A stretch of 42,723 nt of DNA from Comamonas sp. KCTC 72670 (GCA_014656495.1 BNCN01000015.1:166694-209416); one strand, 5' to 3'. Shown: positions 25,054-35,763, numbered from the stretch's first letter. Notes: a model not told the origin generated them from the letters alone. Translations and numbers: made by a program.

Positions 25054-26187
25054 CTAGCGCATCGCCGCGTCGAAGCGCGGCAGATACAACCCGAAGCGCG
25101 TGCCCTCCTGGGACGTGGAGGACACCTGCACCATGCCGCCATGGGCCCGCGCGATTTCGTGGGTGATGTAGAGGCCCAGGCCCAGCCCGTTGCGCTGCGC
25201 GCTGCGCATGTCCTGCGCGCGCACGAAGGGGTCGAAGATGTGGGGCAGCCGCTCCCCGGGGATGGGCAAGCCCCAGTTGTGCACCTCCATCCGGAGGCCC
25301 TCGTCCTCGTCGCGCACGGACACGCTGACGGGCGTGTCCTCGGGCGAGTACTGCACGGCGTTGCCCACCAGGTTGGAGGCCGCCTGCGCGATGCGGTCCG
25401 CGTCCCACTCCCCCCAGCCATTGCCGGACAGGGTCAGCTCGAAGCGGCGCATCGGGTGCGCCACCTCCAGCTCCTCCACCACCTGGCGCAGCACGTCGTG
25501 CAGGTTCATCCGCGCGCGCGCCAGCGAGTACCCGCCGCCCAGGCGGGTGCGCGTGAAGTCCAGCAGGTCGTTGATCATCCGCGCCATGCGGTCCGCGGAG
25601 ATGGAGATGCGGTTGACGGCCTTGCGCTGCGGCTCCGCCAGCCCGCCATAACGCAGCAGCAGCGCCGCGTTGCCGGAGATGGCCTGGAGCGGGTTGCGCA
25701 GGTCATGGCCCAGGATGCCCAGGAACTGCTCGCGGAACACCGCCGTCTGCCGCGCCGCCTCCTCGCGCTGGAGCCCCTCCTCCACGCGCTTGCGCTCGAT
25801 GGCATACCGCAGCGCCCGCACCAGCAGCGGCCCCGTCACCTGTCCCTTCACCAGATAGTCCTGCGCGCCCTCGTGCACGGCCTGCACCGCCAGCTGTTCG
25901 TCGTCCGTGCCGGTGAGGACCACCAGCGGCACCGACGGCGCGGCGTGGAGCAGGCGCGGGATGTTGGCCAACCCCTGTCCGTCCGGCAGCGACAGGTCCA
26001 GCAGCACCGCGTCCACGCCCGAGGCACCCAGGACCCGCACCGCGTCCGCCAGCCGCTCCACATGGAGGACGTCGAAGCGCGCGGTGGTGATTTCCCGCAG
26101 CTCCTCCTGGAGGAGCCGTGCGTCCCCCGGGTTGTCCTCCACCAGCAGCAGGCGCAGCGGCCGGCCCTCCATGCTCCGGTCGCTCAT
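25054..26187 (-). CDS. hybrid: receiver domain fused to histidine kinase, 377 residues
   Basis: The N-terminal receiver (REC) has the acidic pair Glu17-Asp18 (LLLVEDNPGD), phospho-acceptor Asp64 (AVLLDLSLPDG), Thr in VVLTGTDD and Lys in YLVKGQV, all conserved. A short linker helix (ERKRVEEGLQREEAARQ) leads to a HisKA domain with His161 (GILGHDLRNPLQAI). A HATPase domain follows, with N box (NLVGNAVQYSP), G1-like ENWG-type turn (NWGLPIPGERL), and a GLGLGLYI G2 box. No transmembrane segment or output domain is present. It is the last gene of the operon and overlaps the small receiver gene by ATGA. The order REC-kinase is found in myxobacterial phosphorelays, where the receiver is phosphorylated by an upstream kinase. 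Confidence 0.92.
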   Translation of the reverse strand: MSDRSMEGRPLRLLLVEDNPGDARLLQEELREITTARFDVLHVERLADAVRVLGASGVDAVLLDLSLPDGQGLANIPRLLHAAPSVPLVVLTGTDDEQLAVQAVHEGAQDYLVKGQVTGPLLVRALRYAIERKRVEEGLQREEAARQTAVFREQFLGILGHDLRNPLQAISGNAALLLRYGGLAEPQRKAVNRISISADRMARMINDLLDFTRTRLGGGYSLARARMNLHDVLRQVVEELEVAHPMRRFELTLSGNGWGEWDADRIAQAASNLVGNAVQYSPEDTPVSVSVRDEDEGLRMEVHNWGLPIPGERLPHIFDPFVRAQDMRSAQRNGLGLGLYITHEIARAHGGMVQVSSTSQEGTRFGLYLPRFDAAMR

Positions 26188-26642
26188 GAAGCCTCGGGCT
26201 TGGACGGCAGCCGGACGACGGACAGCCAGAAGTCGTCGATGGAGCGCACGACGGAGATGAACTGCTCCAGGTCCACCGGCTTGGAGATGTAGCAGTTCGC
26301 GTGCAAGTCGTAGGTGCGCAGGATGTCCTCCTCCGCCTTGGACGTGGTGAGCACCACCACGGGGATGCGGCGCAGGGACGGGTCCTCCTTGATTTCCGCC
26401 AACACCTCGCGCCCGTCCTTCCGGGGCAGGTTCAGGTCCAGCAGGATGAGGTCCGGCCGGGCCGCGTTCGCGTAGGCGCCCTCCCGGCGGAGGAAGGCCA
26501 GCGCCTCCACGCCGTCGCGAGCCACCGACAGGCTGTTGCGCACCTTGCCCTCCTTGAGGGCCTCGATGGTCAACCGCACGTCGCCAGGGTTGTCCTCCAC
26601 CAACAGGATTTCAATCGGGCTGCCAGTCGCGTCGTGTCGCAT
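26184..26642 (-). CDS. single-domain response regulator (Rcp1-like)
   Basis: A 152-residue stand-alone receiver. It has the acidic pair Glu16-Asp17 (ILLVEDNPGD), phospho-acceptor Asp69 (LILLDLNLPRKDG), Thr-Ser in VVLTTSKAEED and Lys in YISKPVDLEQF. The insertion of a few residues (REGAYANAARPD) before the phospho-acceptor strand is typical of Rcp1-type receivers that pair with phytochrome-like kinases. No output domain follows. The ATG at 26642 lies four bases before the stop of the upstream kinase gene in the operon order, and its own stop overlaps the next start (ATGA), so the three gene products are made together. Confidence 0.93.
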   Translation of the reverse strand: MRHDATGSPIEILLVEDNPGDVRLTIEALKEGKVRNSLSVARDGVEALAFLRREGAYANAARPDLILLDLNLPRKDGREVLAEIKEDPSLRRIPVVVLTTSKAEEDILRTYDLHANCYISKPVDLEQFISVVRSIDDFWLSVVRLPSKPEAS

Positions 26643-26646
26643 GTCG

Positions 26647-29217
26647 TCAAGACTCCGGAGGGGGCGGTGCGGCGGGCAGGGTGAACCAGAACGACGCGCC
26701 TTCACCCGGCCGCGACTCCACGCCGATGCGTCCGCCATGGCGCTCGACGATTTTCTTGCAGATGGCCAGGCCAATCCCCGTGCCTGGATACTCTTCCTTG
26801 CCGTGCAGCCGCTGGAAGATGACGAAGATGCGCTCGAAGTACTCCGGCGCGATGCCGATGCCGGAGTCGCGCACCGTGAAGCACACCTCGTCGCCCTGGG
26901 GCTCCGCGCGCACCTGGACGCGCGGCGGCGCGTCCCCATGGAACTTCAACGCGTTGCCCACGAGGTTCTGGAACAGCTGGGTGAGCTGCGTCTCGTCCGC
27001 GAGCACGGCGGGCAGCGGGCCGTGCTCCACCGAGGCGTGCGTCTCCTCGATGGCGGCGCGCAGGTTCGCCGTGGCCCGCTCCAGGGCGCGGGCCGCGTCG
27101 GAGGGCCGCAAGTCCTTGCCGCGCGTGCCCACGCGGGAATAGGTCAGCAGGTCCTGGATGAGCCGCTGCATGCGGTTGACGCCATCCACCGCGTAATGGA
27201 TGAACTCGTCCGCGTCCGAGTCCAGCTTGCCCTTGTAGCGCCGGCCCAGGAGCTGCGTGTAGCTGGCCACCATGCGCAGCGGCTCCTGCAGGTCATGCGA
27301 CGCCACGTAGGCGAACTGCTGGAGCTCCTCATTGGAGCGGGCCAGCTCCTGCACGTGCTGCTGGAGCGACTCCTCGGCGCGGCGCCGCTCCACGCCCTGG
27401 GCGATGGCGTCCGACACCGCCGCCAGCGCCGCCACCGCGTCGTCGTCCAAGGGCGTGTCACGGTAGACGCCGAGCGCCCCCACGAGCTGCCCGCGCACCA
27501 TCAGGGGCATGCCCGCGAACGCGTGGATGTTCATCTCGCGCAGCCAGGCGTGGTCCAACACCCGCGGGTCCTTCCACAGGTCGTCCACGCGGAGCTGCGC
27601 GCGCAGCCGCGCCACCTCGCTCACCATGCTCAGGCCGTCCACCCGCACCCGCATCCACTTGTCGCGCGGCGGCGCGGTGGGCCCCGCGTTGCCCGCCAGC
27701 TCCAGGGTGTGCGTCTCGCGCGCGTAGAGCCACAGCCGCACCGTCTGGGCGCCCAGGTGCGTCACCACCGCCTCCGCGCAACCCTGGAGGATGTCCGGGA
27801 CGCTCCCCTCCCGGGACAGGGCGAGGCTCACGTCCGCGCGCAGCGCCTCCAGCCGGCGCACCGCGGCCTCCCGTGCGGCCCGGCGTGACGCGTCCTCCAC
27901 CAGGCGCTGGGCGGAGACGTCCGTGGTGGTGCCCACCCACTCCCGGATGGAGCCATTGGGGTTGAACACCGGCACGGCCCGCACGCGCGAAGGCGTGTAG
28001 TGCCCCTCCGGGCGGCGCAGGCGGTGCTCGGACTCGTAGGGGCGGCGCAGCTCCACGGCGGCGAACCACGTCCGGGCCGCCGTGTCCCGGTCCTCGGGAT
28101 GCACGGCGTCGAGCCACCCGTGGCCCCGCCACTCCGCGTAGGTCTGCCCGGTGTAGGCGCGCCAGGAAGGGCTGTCCTCCTCGATGTCCCCATCCGGGCG
28201 CGTCACCCAGACGGCCTGCGTGGACGCGGTGATGAGCGAGCGGAAGCGCTCCTCCATCCGCCGCGCGTCCTTGATGAGCCGGGCGTTGTCCAGGGCCACC
28301 GCCGCGCGCTCGGCGAGCTGCGAGGCGAGCAGCATGTCCGACGGGCGGTAACGTCGGCCGGACTCGGCATACACCAGGGAGAGCGCGCCAATCGTCCGCC
28401 CGCGGGCCTTCAGCGGCAGCACCATGACCGAGCGCAGGCCCAGCTCCCGGGCGATGCGCAGGTGCTCCGCGTCCCGCGTCCCCGCCACCAGCAGCGCGTC
28501 CGGGACCTCGGGCAGCAGCACCGGCTCGCCCGTGCGGATGACGGACAGCACGCCCGAAGGGTCCTCGTGGCGCGGCGGGTAGCGCACCCGCAGCTCCTCG
28601 CCATAACGCACCTTGTCCGGGTCCACGTGGGCCACGCCCACCTGCCGCGTGGAGCCATCCTCGTAGGCGATTTCAATGGCGCACCAGTCCGCCTGCGACG
28701 GCACCACCAGCCGCGTCAGCGCCGCGAGCGTCGCCTCGTAGTCCAGCGAGGACGAGGACAGGAGCGCGCTGGCCTCGGCCAGCAGGCGCATGGAGTCCGC
28801 GGCGCGCTTCTGCTCCTCGATGTCCGTGCAGGTGCCGAACCACTTGAGGATGCGCCCGCTGTCGTCGCGCACCGGGTGCGCCCGGCCCAGGTGCCACCGC
28901 CACACGCCGTCATACCGGCGGCAGCGGTACTCCACCTCATAGGGCTCCCCGGTGCGCAGGGAGTGGGACCAGCGCTGGTCGGCCTCCACCAGGTCATCCG
29001 GGTGGAAGGCCAGCCTCCACCCGCCCCCCAGCGACTGCTCGGGCGTCAGGCCGGTGTAGGTGAACCAACGCGCGTTGTAGTACTCGTGATTGCCGTCCGC
29101 GCGAGTCACCCAGACGAGCTGGGGGATGCTCTCGGCGACCTGCTGGAAGGCGTCCAGTCCGGGGAGCTCCGGGGCCGCGTCCGGAGGACTTCGATGGGGG
29201 TGCGTCATGGAAGGCAC
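26647..29217 (-). CDS. multi-sensor histidine kinase, PAS-GAF-PAS-GAF-HisKA-HATPase
   Basis: An 856-residue soluble kinase. Domain order read from sequence: PAS at about 20-135 (FTYTGLTPEQSLG, then WHLGRAHPVRDDSG and GTCTDIEEQKRA); GAF at about 150-300 (MVLPLKARGRTIGALSLVY); a second PAS-PAC at about 315-430 (ASTQAVWVTRPDGDIE, WVGTTTDVSAQ); a second GAF at about 450-600 (FAGMPLMVRGQLVGALGVY); HisKA with His641 in ASHDLQEPLRMV; and HATPase with N box (QNLVGNALKF), DSGIGIAPEYFERIF and GTGIGLAICKKI. The ASHDLQEPL motif is typical of Cph1-type kinases, but no bilin-binding Cys is evident. The start is GTG at 29217, with an ATG three codons later as alternative. The next gene downstream is its likely Rcp1-like receiver. 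Confidence 0.93.
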   Translation of the reverse strand: MPSMTHPHRSPPDAAPELPGLDAFQQVAESIPQLVWVTRADGNHEYYNARWFTYTGLTPEQSLGGGWRLAFHPDDLVEADQRWSHSLRTGEPYEVEYRCRRYDGVWRWHLGRAHPVRDDSGRILKWFGTCTDIEEQKRAADSMRLLAEASALLSSSSLDYEATLAALTRLVVPSQADWCAIEIAYEDGSTRQVGVAHVDPDKVRYGEELRVRYPPRHEDPSGVLSVIRTGEPVLLPEVPDALLVAGTRDAEHLRIARELGLRSVMVLPLKARGRTIGALSLVYAESGRRYRPSDMLLASQLAERAAVALDNARLIKDARRMEERFRSLITASTQAVWVTRPDGDIEEDSPSWRAYTGQTYAEWRGHGWLDAVHPEDRDTAARTWFAAVELRRPYESEHRLRRPEGHYTPSRVRAVPVFNPNGSIREWVGTTTDVSAQRLVEDASRRAAREAAVRRLEALRADVSLALSREGSVPDILQGCAEAVVTHLGAQTVRLWLYARETHTLELAGNAGPTAPPRDKWMRVRVDGLSMVSEVARLRAQLRVDDLWKDPRVLDHAWLREMNIHAFAGMPLMVRGQLVGALGVYRDTPLDDDAVAALAAVSDAIAQGVERRRAEESLQQHVQELARSNEELQQFAYVASHDLQEPLRMVASYTQLLGRRYKGKLDSDADEFIHYAVDGVNRMQRLIQDLLTYSRVGTRGKDLRPSDAARALERATANLRAAIEETHASVEHGPLPAVLADETQLTQLFQNLVGNALKFHGDAPPRVQVRAEPQGDEVCFTVRDSGIGIAPEYFERIFVIFQRLHGKEEYPGTGIGLAICKKIVERHGGRIGVESRPGEGASFWFTLPAAPPPPES

Positions 29218-29515
29218 ATGACGTTAACAGCCCACATGGGAGCTGCCCTCCTGGGAACCTGCGGCTTTCCACCAGCCGACAGTCCCTCTCCTGGCACGCC
29301 CCCGGACGGACCTCCACGGAAAACGAGTTTTACACCTTGGTACATGTCCGCAAGTCCATGGCACCTGTCACTGCATGGATATAAATGACAGAGCAGACAT
29401 TGCCGCTGGCAAAGATTTTCCAGCAGCCATTCACTCGCAGATGCCTGAATGAAGACGCGCCATCCGAGGTCGAAGGTGGCTGAGGGGCCGCGCGCTCTCG
29501 TGGGCGTACGCCAGG
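29218..29515. other. intergenic region upstream of the kinase operon
   Basis: About 300 bases of lower GC with no convincing coding frame. It should contain the promoter of the signalling operon on the minus strand. A TGGCAC-N7-TGC match at 29359-29375 was examined as a sigma-54 site but the -24/-12 spacing is one base too long. No hairpin or repeat stands out. Confidence 0.45.
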
Positions 29516-30188
29516 GTGACTGCCCTGACCCTCTCGCGGTTGCTGAAATTGTCGATGCCGCAGAAGGAAGACGCGTCGGGCCAGCAGCAGGCGACGGGGC
29601 GGCTCGCACGGGTGCTGGCGTTGACCCGCTGCGCCCCACTGCTGATGTCTCATGCGATGATGAGCAGGGGCGTAACGCTGGAGCAATTGGAGGAGCGCAT
29701 CCTCCTCATCGCGGAGGTGACCGCCCGCTCACGCCAACAGCGCCGCGACAGTGTGGCCACCGCGTCCAGGCCCCCCCCCCACGTACGTGCCCACCTCCGC
29801 GCGCGAGCGCAGCGCGGCGAGCGGGCGGGCGGGCAAGCCACAGCGAAGCCAGCGCATGGCACGACAAGAGCACCAGCCCTCCGGCCGCGACAGCCACGGC
29901 CACCTCCACCTGCCCTCGCCGGCCGCCCAACGCCTCGGCCTCCTGGAGCAGCCAGGGGATTCAAGCGCCAAAGCCAGTCACCGCGAGGACATGAAAGGCG
30001 AGCGAGGGCGTGGGCATCGTTGGCCACCCATCGTGCGCGGGGTGGAAGGACCAGGGCAGACGGGCAGACAGGCGCCGTCCATCTCTCCCGCTCCCCCGCC
30101 CTTCGAACAGGGAGCGAGCAACTCCCACATGGCGGGTTCGCGGGAGGCTCACCACCTTCCGCGAGCGGATATCGCCTGTGGGGGATAG
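29516..30188 (+). pseudogene. probable frameshifted hypothetical gene at a C10 tract
   Basis: Two plus-strand reading frames join at ten consecutive C (29771-29780). Before the tract, the frame opening at GTG 29516 (or ATG 29555) encodes a helical segment (VTLEQLEERILLIAEVTARS) with third positions mostly G or C. After the tract, the same frame loses this bias while the next frame (YVPTSARERSAASGRAGK and GHLHLPSPAAQRLGLLEQPG) gains it and runs to a stop at 30188. Removing one C would join them into about 223 codons. Alternatives: a sequencing error in the homopolymer, true decay, or contingency-type phase variation. The protein family is not recognised, and the part after about 30010 is weakly coding. 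A minus-strand reading of the same stretch also has a hydrophobic segment but fits codon-position composition less well. Confidence 0.45.
29771..29780 (+). repeat. C10 homopolymer
   Basis: Ten consecutive C residues, the longest homopolymer noticed in the window, inside a likely coding region where it separates two reading frames. Such tracts are prone to slippage in replication, transcription and sequencing. Confidence 0.95.
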
Positions 30189-30212
30189 GCCGTGTGAGGA
30201 GTGTGACATCCC

Positions 30213-30722
30213 ATGTGGACCCCGTCTCCCCGGAGAGTTCGTCCCGCCCCGTGGCGCACGCGCGGAGGTACGCGCGCGCCCGCTCGGCCCCTGGGCCCCG
30301 GCCTTTCGGCCACGGACGCCCACGCGCCGCCGCGCCCGCTTCGGGGCCGGCCGCACGGAACGTCGTCGGTGGCCTGTGGACTGGCGCTCGCGGCCCTGGG
30401 GGGCGCGGGCATCCAGGTGCTGGGGCCGTCCTGCCTGGAGCGGCTGCGGCGCCGCAAGCGCGGGCACCATCGCTGGTGGCACCGCTCCCAGGAGCCCTTG
30501 ATGGAGTCCATGGAGACGGCCCTGGCCATGGCGCTGCTGGGCGTGTCCGTGCTCCCCCTGGTGGGCGACGACATCCCGCTGGAGCAGTCCGCCTTCTCGT
30601 ACGACGAGGGCGCGGCGCGCCACGCGGCGGCGGACAACGATGACGAGGACTCGCGTCCAGTGACGAACTGGGATGATGACGCGGATGACCTCGACTTCGA
30701 GGCGGCCTTCGCGTCCTACTAG
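30213..30722 (+). CDS. small hypothetical protein with hydrophobic segments and acidic tail
   Basis: The frame codes for 169 residues from ATG 30213 (GAGGAG eleven bases upstream). The first 45 residues are Arg/Pro-rich and may be untranslated; an internal ATG at 30501 has GGAG six bases upstream and would give a 73-residue protein. Visible parts: a hydrophobic segment (SSVACGLALAALGGAGIQVL), a basic block (RLRRRKRGHHRWWHRS), a second hydrophobic segment (ALAMALLGVSVLPLVG) and a strongly acidic C-terminus (AADNDDEDSRP, DDDADDLDFEAAFASY). It ends 21 bases before the acyl-CoA dehydrogenase gene. No family recognised; the exact start is unsure. Confidence 0.55.
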   Translation: MWTPSPRRVRPAPWRTRGGTRAPARPLGPGLSATDAHAPPRPLRGRPHGTSSVACGLALAALGGAGIQVLGPSCLERLRRRKRGHHRWWHRSQEPLMESMETALAMALLGVSVLPLVGDDIPLEQSAFSYDEGAARHAAADNDDEDSRPVTNWDDDADDLDFEAAFASY

Positions 30723-30743
30723 CGCCCCTGCTAACACGGGCGC

Positions 30744-32549
<1,806 letters not shown>

Positions 32550-32628
32550 GTCCACATCCCCGGGCGCCCTGCCCCGGGCCCCTCACGATTCTCCTGCATG
32601 AATCGTTGGAGCCCGTAAGATGTGAAGC

Positions 32629-33447
32629 GTGACTGTTTCTTTCCACCTGTGCCAGCCCGGTGGAGGCGCGTCGTGCGGTGCCTGCTGCGGCCTCTACAAC
32701 TTCCGGGACCATTCCCGCATGGCGGTGGCCGAGCTGCTCGCCATGCAGACGGAGCGGCTGCGCCGCGTGCCGTGGGAAGCCTCGGCGTGGCAGGCGGCCG
32801 CGCGGGAGCTGCTCGAGGCGCGGCGCGCGGAGCCCATGTTCTCCGCCGTCCGGGTGTGTCCGCTGCTGGGCTTCCTGGACACCGAGCGCAAGCGGGTGGG
32901 CTGCCTGGCGCACCCGCTGACGACGGGCGGCGTGGACCTGCGTGACTGCGGCGTGTACCGCGCGTCCGTGTGTGAGACGTTCACCTGTCCCTCGTTCGGC
33001 TGGCTCACGGACGCCCAGGCCCGGTTGGTCCAGGTGGCCTGCGCGGACTGGTACCTGTACGGACTGGTCATCACCGACGTGGAGTTCGTGCGCGGCTGTC
33101 TGCGCCTCCTGGAGTGGGAGCTGGCCGGCCCCGCGCGGCCGGAGCTGCTGATGGACCGCCCCGACGCGCTCGCCGCCGTGCGCCGGATGTTCGCGTTGAA
33201 GGAGACGGCGCCCCGGCGCGGAACCCACGCCACCGTGTTCGGCCGCTTCAACCGCGACGCGGACGGCGAGCCCGTGCCCCGCACGCTGGACTACGCGAAG
33301 CTGGGCGTGCGCGCGGCGCCGGAGGACGACGTGGTGCTGTGTCTCGGCTACGCGCCGGAGAACGCCACGGAGCTGATGGGCGCCCGCGAGCTGGTGCGCT
33401 CGCACGTGAAGGCCGTGGCGCGCGCGCTGACAGCGGTGGCCGCGTAA
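32629..33447 (+). CDS. Cys-cluster protein (YkgJ-like), 272 residues
   Basis: A 272-residue soluble protein starting with GTG at 32629. The N-terminus has Cys8, Cys16, Cys19 and Cys20 (ASCGACCGLYNF), the C-x7-C-x2-CC cluster of the YkgJ type of zinc/iron-binding proteins. Further cysteines follow in VRVCPLLGFLD, RVGCLAHPL, RDCGVYRASVCETFTCPSF and GCLRLLEW. This number of cysteines is compatible with an Fe-S cluster, but no enzymatic signature is evident. The second half is mixed alpha/beta and ends in a helix. It lies 79 bases downstream of the acyl-CoA dehydrogenase gene, so it may be co-transcribed. Function unknown. Confidence 0.75.
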   Translation: MTVSFHLCQPGGGASCGACCGLYNFRDHSRMAVAELLAMQTERLRRVPWEASAWQAAARELLEARRAEPMFSAVRVCPLLGFLDTERKRVGCLAHPLTTGGVDLRDCGVYRASVCETFTCPSFGWLTDAQARLVQVACADWYLYGLVITDVEFVRGCLRLLEWELAGPARPELLMDRPDALAAVRRMFALKETAPRRGTHATVFGRFNRDADGEPVPRTLDYAKLGVRAAPEDDVVLCLGYAPENATELMGARELVRSHVKAVARALTAVAA

Positions 33448-33616
33448 CCTCCAGACGCGGGCACGCCCCCATTCGTCCGCCGGCGCACACCGGCCCGTGA
33501 CGAGTGTCCAACCCTCATCGCCGGTTTCCAACGCGCGCCTCCCACCCGAGGGCCGGTGCACGCAGTTTGCACAGGTAGGCGCGAAACGGTTCGAGTGGGA
33601 AATCCGGGGGAACAGA

Positions 33617-34333
33617 ATGGGAAAAGGATGGGCGTGGGTGGGGATGCTGGGCCTCTGTGCGTTGGCGTCGGGTTGCCGTGAGCGGGAGCCCCGGGCGGAC
33701 ATCACCGCCTCCAGCAACATCGAAGCGAACACGGCGGACGGCGTCGCCACCGCCACTCCCGTGACGGGCGTGCGCGGCCGGACAGGCAACGCGGCGATTC
33801 AGCCCGCGACGGCGGTGCCAGAGCGGACGCCGGTGATGAACGCCACGGCCCAGGCGCCCTCGGACATGTCCGCGCGCGCGGCGCCGCTGGAAGGCGCGCC
33901 CGTGCGCGCCCCCGCTCCGGTGGACACGATGACCGCGCGGAACGACACCGCGCGGGCGAACGCGGGCCGGGTGATGATTGGCTCCGCGGCGGTCCAGGCG
34001 AGCGAGGACGAGGACTGGTACCTCGGCGCGGCGCGCGCGGCCCAGGACGCCTCCCAGCCAGGAACGGGCGGCTCCGGCAGCGCGGACCTGGAGGAGGTCA
34101 TCATCGCCAGCAGCTCCGTGAGCGGACGCGTCACCCGCGTGAAGCAGAACACCATCACGGTGAAGGACCGCGAGGGTGACGAGTACGAGCTGGAGCTGGA
34201 CCGGGGCAGCCGGGGCCTGCGCCAGGGCCGGAAGGTCCCGCTGCGCCAGCTCAAGGAAGGCACGCCGGTGCGCGCGCAGTTCGTGCTGATGGGCGGCCGC
34301 ACCGTCGCGCGCGACGTGCAGATCCGCCGCTGA
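33617..34333 (+). CDS. lipoprotein with C-terminal OB/beta-like domain, 238 residues
   Basis: The ATG at 33617 (GGGGGAA upstream) starts a lipoprotein signal: basic MGKGW, a hydrophobic core and lipobox ALASGC (Cys near residue 20). Residues 20-150 are a low-complexity Ala/Thr/Pro/Arg linker. The C-terminal 70 residues (SVSGRVTRVKQNTITVKDREGDEYELELD, then PLRQLKEGTPVRAQFVLMGG) have five alternating strands, like a small beta-barrel or OB-type domain. The open frame starts earlier at 33497 but that extension has no signal. It is followed by a hairpin at 34354. Probably an outer-membrane lipoprotein with a periplasmic binding module; no family recognised. Confidence 0.78.
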   Translation: MGKGWAWVGMLGLCALASGCREREPRADITASSNIEANTADGVATATPVTGVRGRTGNAAIQPATAVPERTPVMNATAQAPSDMSARAAPLEGAPVRAPAPVDTMTARNDTARANAGRVMIGSAAVQASEDEDWYLGAARAAQDASQPGTGGSGSADLEEVIIASSSVSGRVTRVKQNTITVKDREGDEYELELDRGSRGLRQGRKVPLRQLKEGTPVRAQFVLMGGRTVARDVQIRR

Positions 34334-34353
34334 GTCCGGGACGTGACGTGGCA

Positions 34354-34373
34354 GGCCCTCCCCGCGGAGGGCC
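34354..34373 (+). terminator. 3'-end hairpin of the lipoprotein gene
   Basis: A perfect eight-base stem GGCCCTCC/GGAGGGCC with a four-base loop (CCGC) begins 21 bases after the stop at 34333. No T-run follows, so its terminator role is plausible but unproved. Confidence 0.5.
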
Positions 34374-34495
34374 CGCCCGGCACGGCCACGCGCCTGTCCG
34401 CCTGCCCTGACGGCGTGCGGGCCGCACGCTTCGGACTTTCGCCCCGAGCGCACTCCGCCTAGACGCCGGGAGTGGCATCCCTCGGAGGCGCGCGC

Positions 34496-35737
34496 ATGGA
34501 GGTCCCCAGTCCCCGGCAGTCGCGAACCCCGGAGCGCGTGACGCCCCGAGGGGGACGCCGTCGCGCGTGGCTGGGGCTGTTCGCGGTGCTGGGCACGATG
34601 AGCGCGTGCGCGTCCCGCGGCGCGGGCGCGGCCTCGCCGTCCATTCCACCGCCGCCCCGCCTCTCCGCGTCCCAGGTCGCGAAGCTGATGCCTCCGAAGC
34701 TGGCGGACCGCGAGGGCTGGGCCCGCGACGTGCTGGCCGCGCTGGAGGTGGAGGACCTCGCGCCGTCACCGCCCGCGGTGTGCTCGGTGCTGGCCGTCAT
34801 CGAACAGGAGTCCGGCTACAAGGTGGACCCGGCCGTGCCCGGCCTGCCGCGCATGGTGCGCACCCGGCTGGAGGAGCACGCGGGCAAGCTGGGGCCGCTG
34901 GGCCGGAAGGTCCTGGACTCCGTGCTGGAGGGCAAGGCGAAGAGCAGCAAGCTGACGTTCAACGCGCGGCTGAACGCGCTGCGCACCGAGCGCGACCTGG
35001 ACCGGCTCTTCCGCGACATGCTCGCGTACTACGAGGACGAATACCCCAGCGCCTTCAAGGTCGTGGACCTCGCCAGTGGCCTCTTCGCCTCCGGACGGCT
35101 GGCGGAGCTCAACCCCGTCACCACCGCCGGCTCCATGCAGGTCAGCGTGCGCTACGCGATGCAGAAGGCGGGAAGAAGCGCCGACCTCACGGAGGTGCGC
35201 GAGTCCCTGTACACGCGCGCGGGCGGCGTGCGCTACGGCACCGCGCGGCTGCTCGGGTACGAGGCCGCGTACCCAGAGCCGCTCTTCCGCTTCGCGGACT
35301 ACAACGCGGGCGTCTACGCCTCGCGCAACGCCGCGCTCCAATCCCAGGTGAGCCGCCTCACCGGCCATCCCCTGGCGCCGGACGGAGACTTCCAGCTCTA
35401 CGACAAGCAGGGCGAGCCGCGCAGCCAGGACAGCAAGTCCCTGCAGGCGCTGCTCGCGTTCCGCCAGCGCTACACGCCCGACCTCAGCGAACGGACGGTG
35501 CGCCGCGACGTGGGCCGGGAGAAGGAAGCGGCGTTCGAGACCACCGACACGTTCCGCGCGGTGAAGCGCGTCTACCAGCGCGAGACGGGGGAATCCCCGG
35601 CCTACGCCCAGCTCCCCCGGGTGACGCTGCAGAGCCCCAAGCTGAAGCGCGAGCTCACCACGGCGTGGTTCGCGCGCTCGGTGGACCGGCGCTTCCAGCA
35701 GTGCATGGCCCGCTACCAGGCGACGACGGCGAAGTAG
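34496..35737 (+). CDS. DUF1615-family lipoprotein (lytic-transglycosylase-like)
   Basis: A 413-residue protein; the ATG at 34496 has GGAGG seven bases upstream. The N-terminus is basic, then hydrophobic (LGLFAVLGTMSAC), with a possible lipobox ending at Cys near residue 39. The conserved block CSVLAVIEQESGYKVDPAVPGLP (about residues 93-117) and the later NPVTTAGSMQVSVRYAMQ block are the hallmarks of DUF1615. The Glu of EQES sits where lysozyme-like transglycosylases keep the catalytic acid. Other conserved parts are RTERDLDRLFRDMLAYY and FADYNAGVYASRNAA. The family is predicted to cleave or remodel peptidoglycan at the outer membrane; this is inference from fold, not shown. It starts about 160 bases after the previous lipoprotein gene. 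Confidence 0.88.
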   Translation: MEVPSPRQSRTPERVTPRGGRRRAWLGLFAVLGTMSACASRGAGAASPSIPPPPRLSASQVAKLMPPKLADREGWARDVLAALEVEDLAPSPPAVCSVLAVIEQESGYKVDPAVPGLPRMVRTRLEEHAGKLGPLGRKVLDSVLEGKAKSSKLTFNARLNALRTERDLDRLFRDMLAYYEDEYPSAFKVVDLASGLFASGRLAELNPVTTAGSMQVSVRYAMQKAGRSADLTEVRESLYTRAGGVRYGTARLLGYEAAYPEPLFRFADYNAGVYASRNAALQSQVSRLTGHPLAPDGDFQLYDKQGEPRSQDSKSLQALLAFRQRYTPDLSERTVRRDVGREKEAAFETTDTFRAVKRVYQRETGESPAYAQLPRVTLQSPKLKRELTTAWFARSVDRRFQQCMARYQATTAK

Positions 35738-35763
35738 CGGGCCCGGGACTCAACGTCCGCGCC

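Noticed and set aside
29359..29375. Sigma-54-like promoter TGGCAC...TGC upstream of the kinase operon
   Set aside because: The distance between the GG and GC elements is one base too long, and it lies on the plus strand, facing away from the operon.
29650..30027. Minus-strand hydrophobic protein over the C10 region
   Set aside because: It contains a membrane-like segment and an AGGAGG before a TTG, but first- and third-position composition fits the plus strand better, and it too would need a frameshift.
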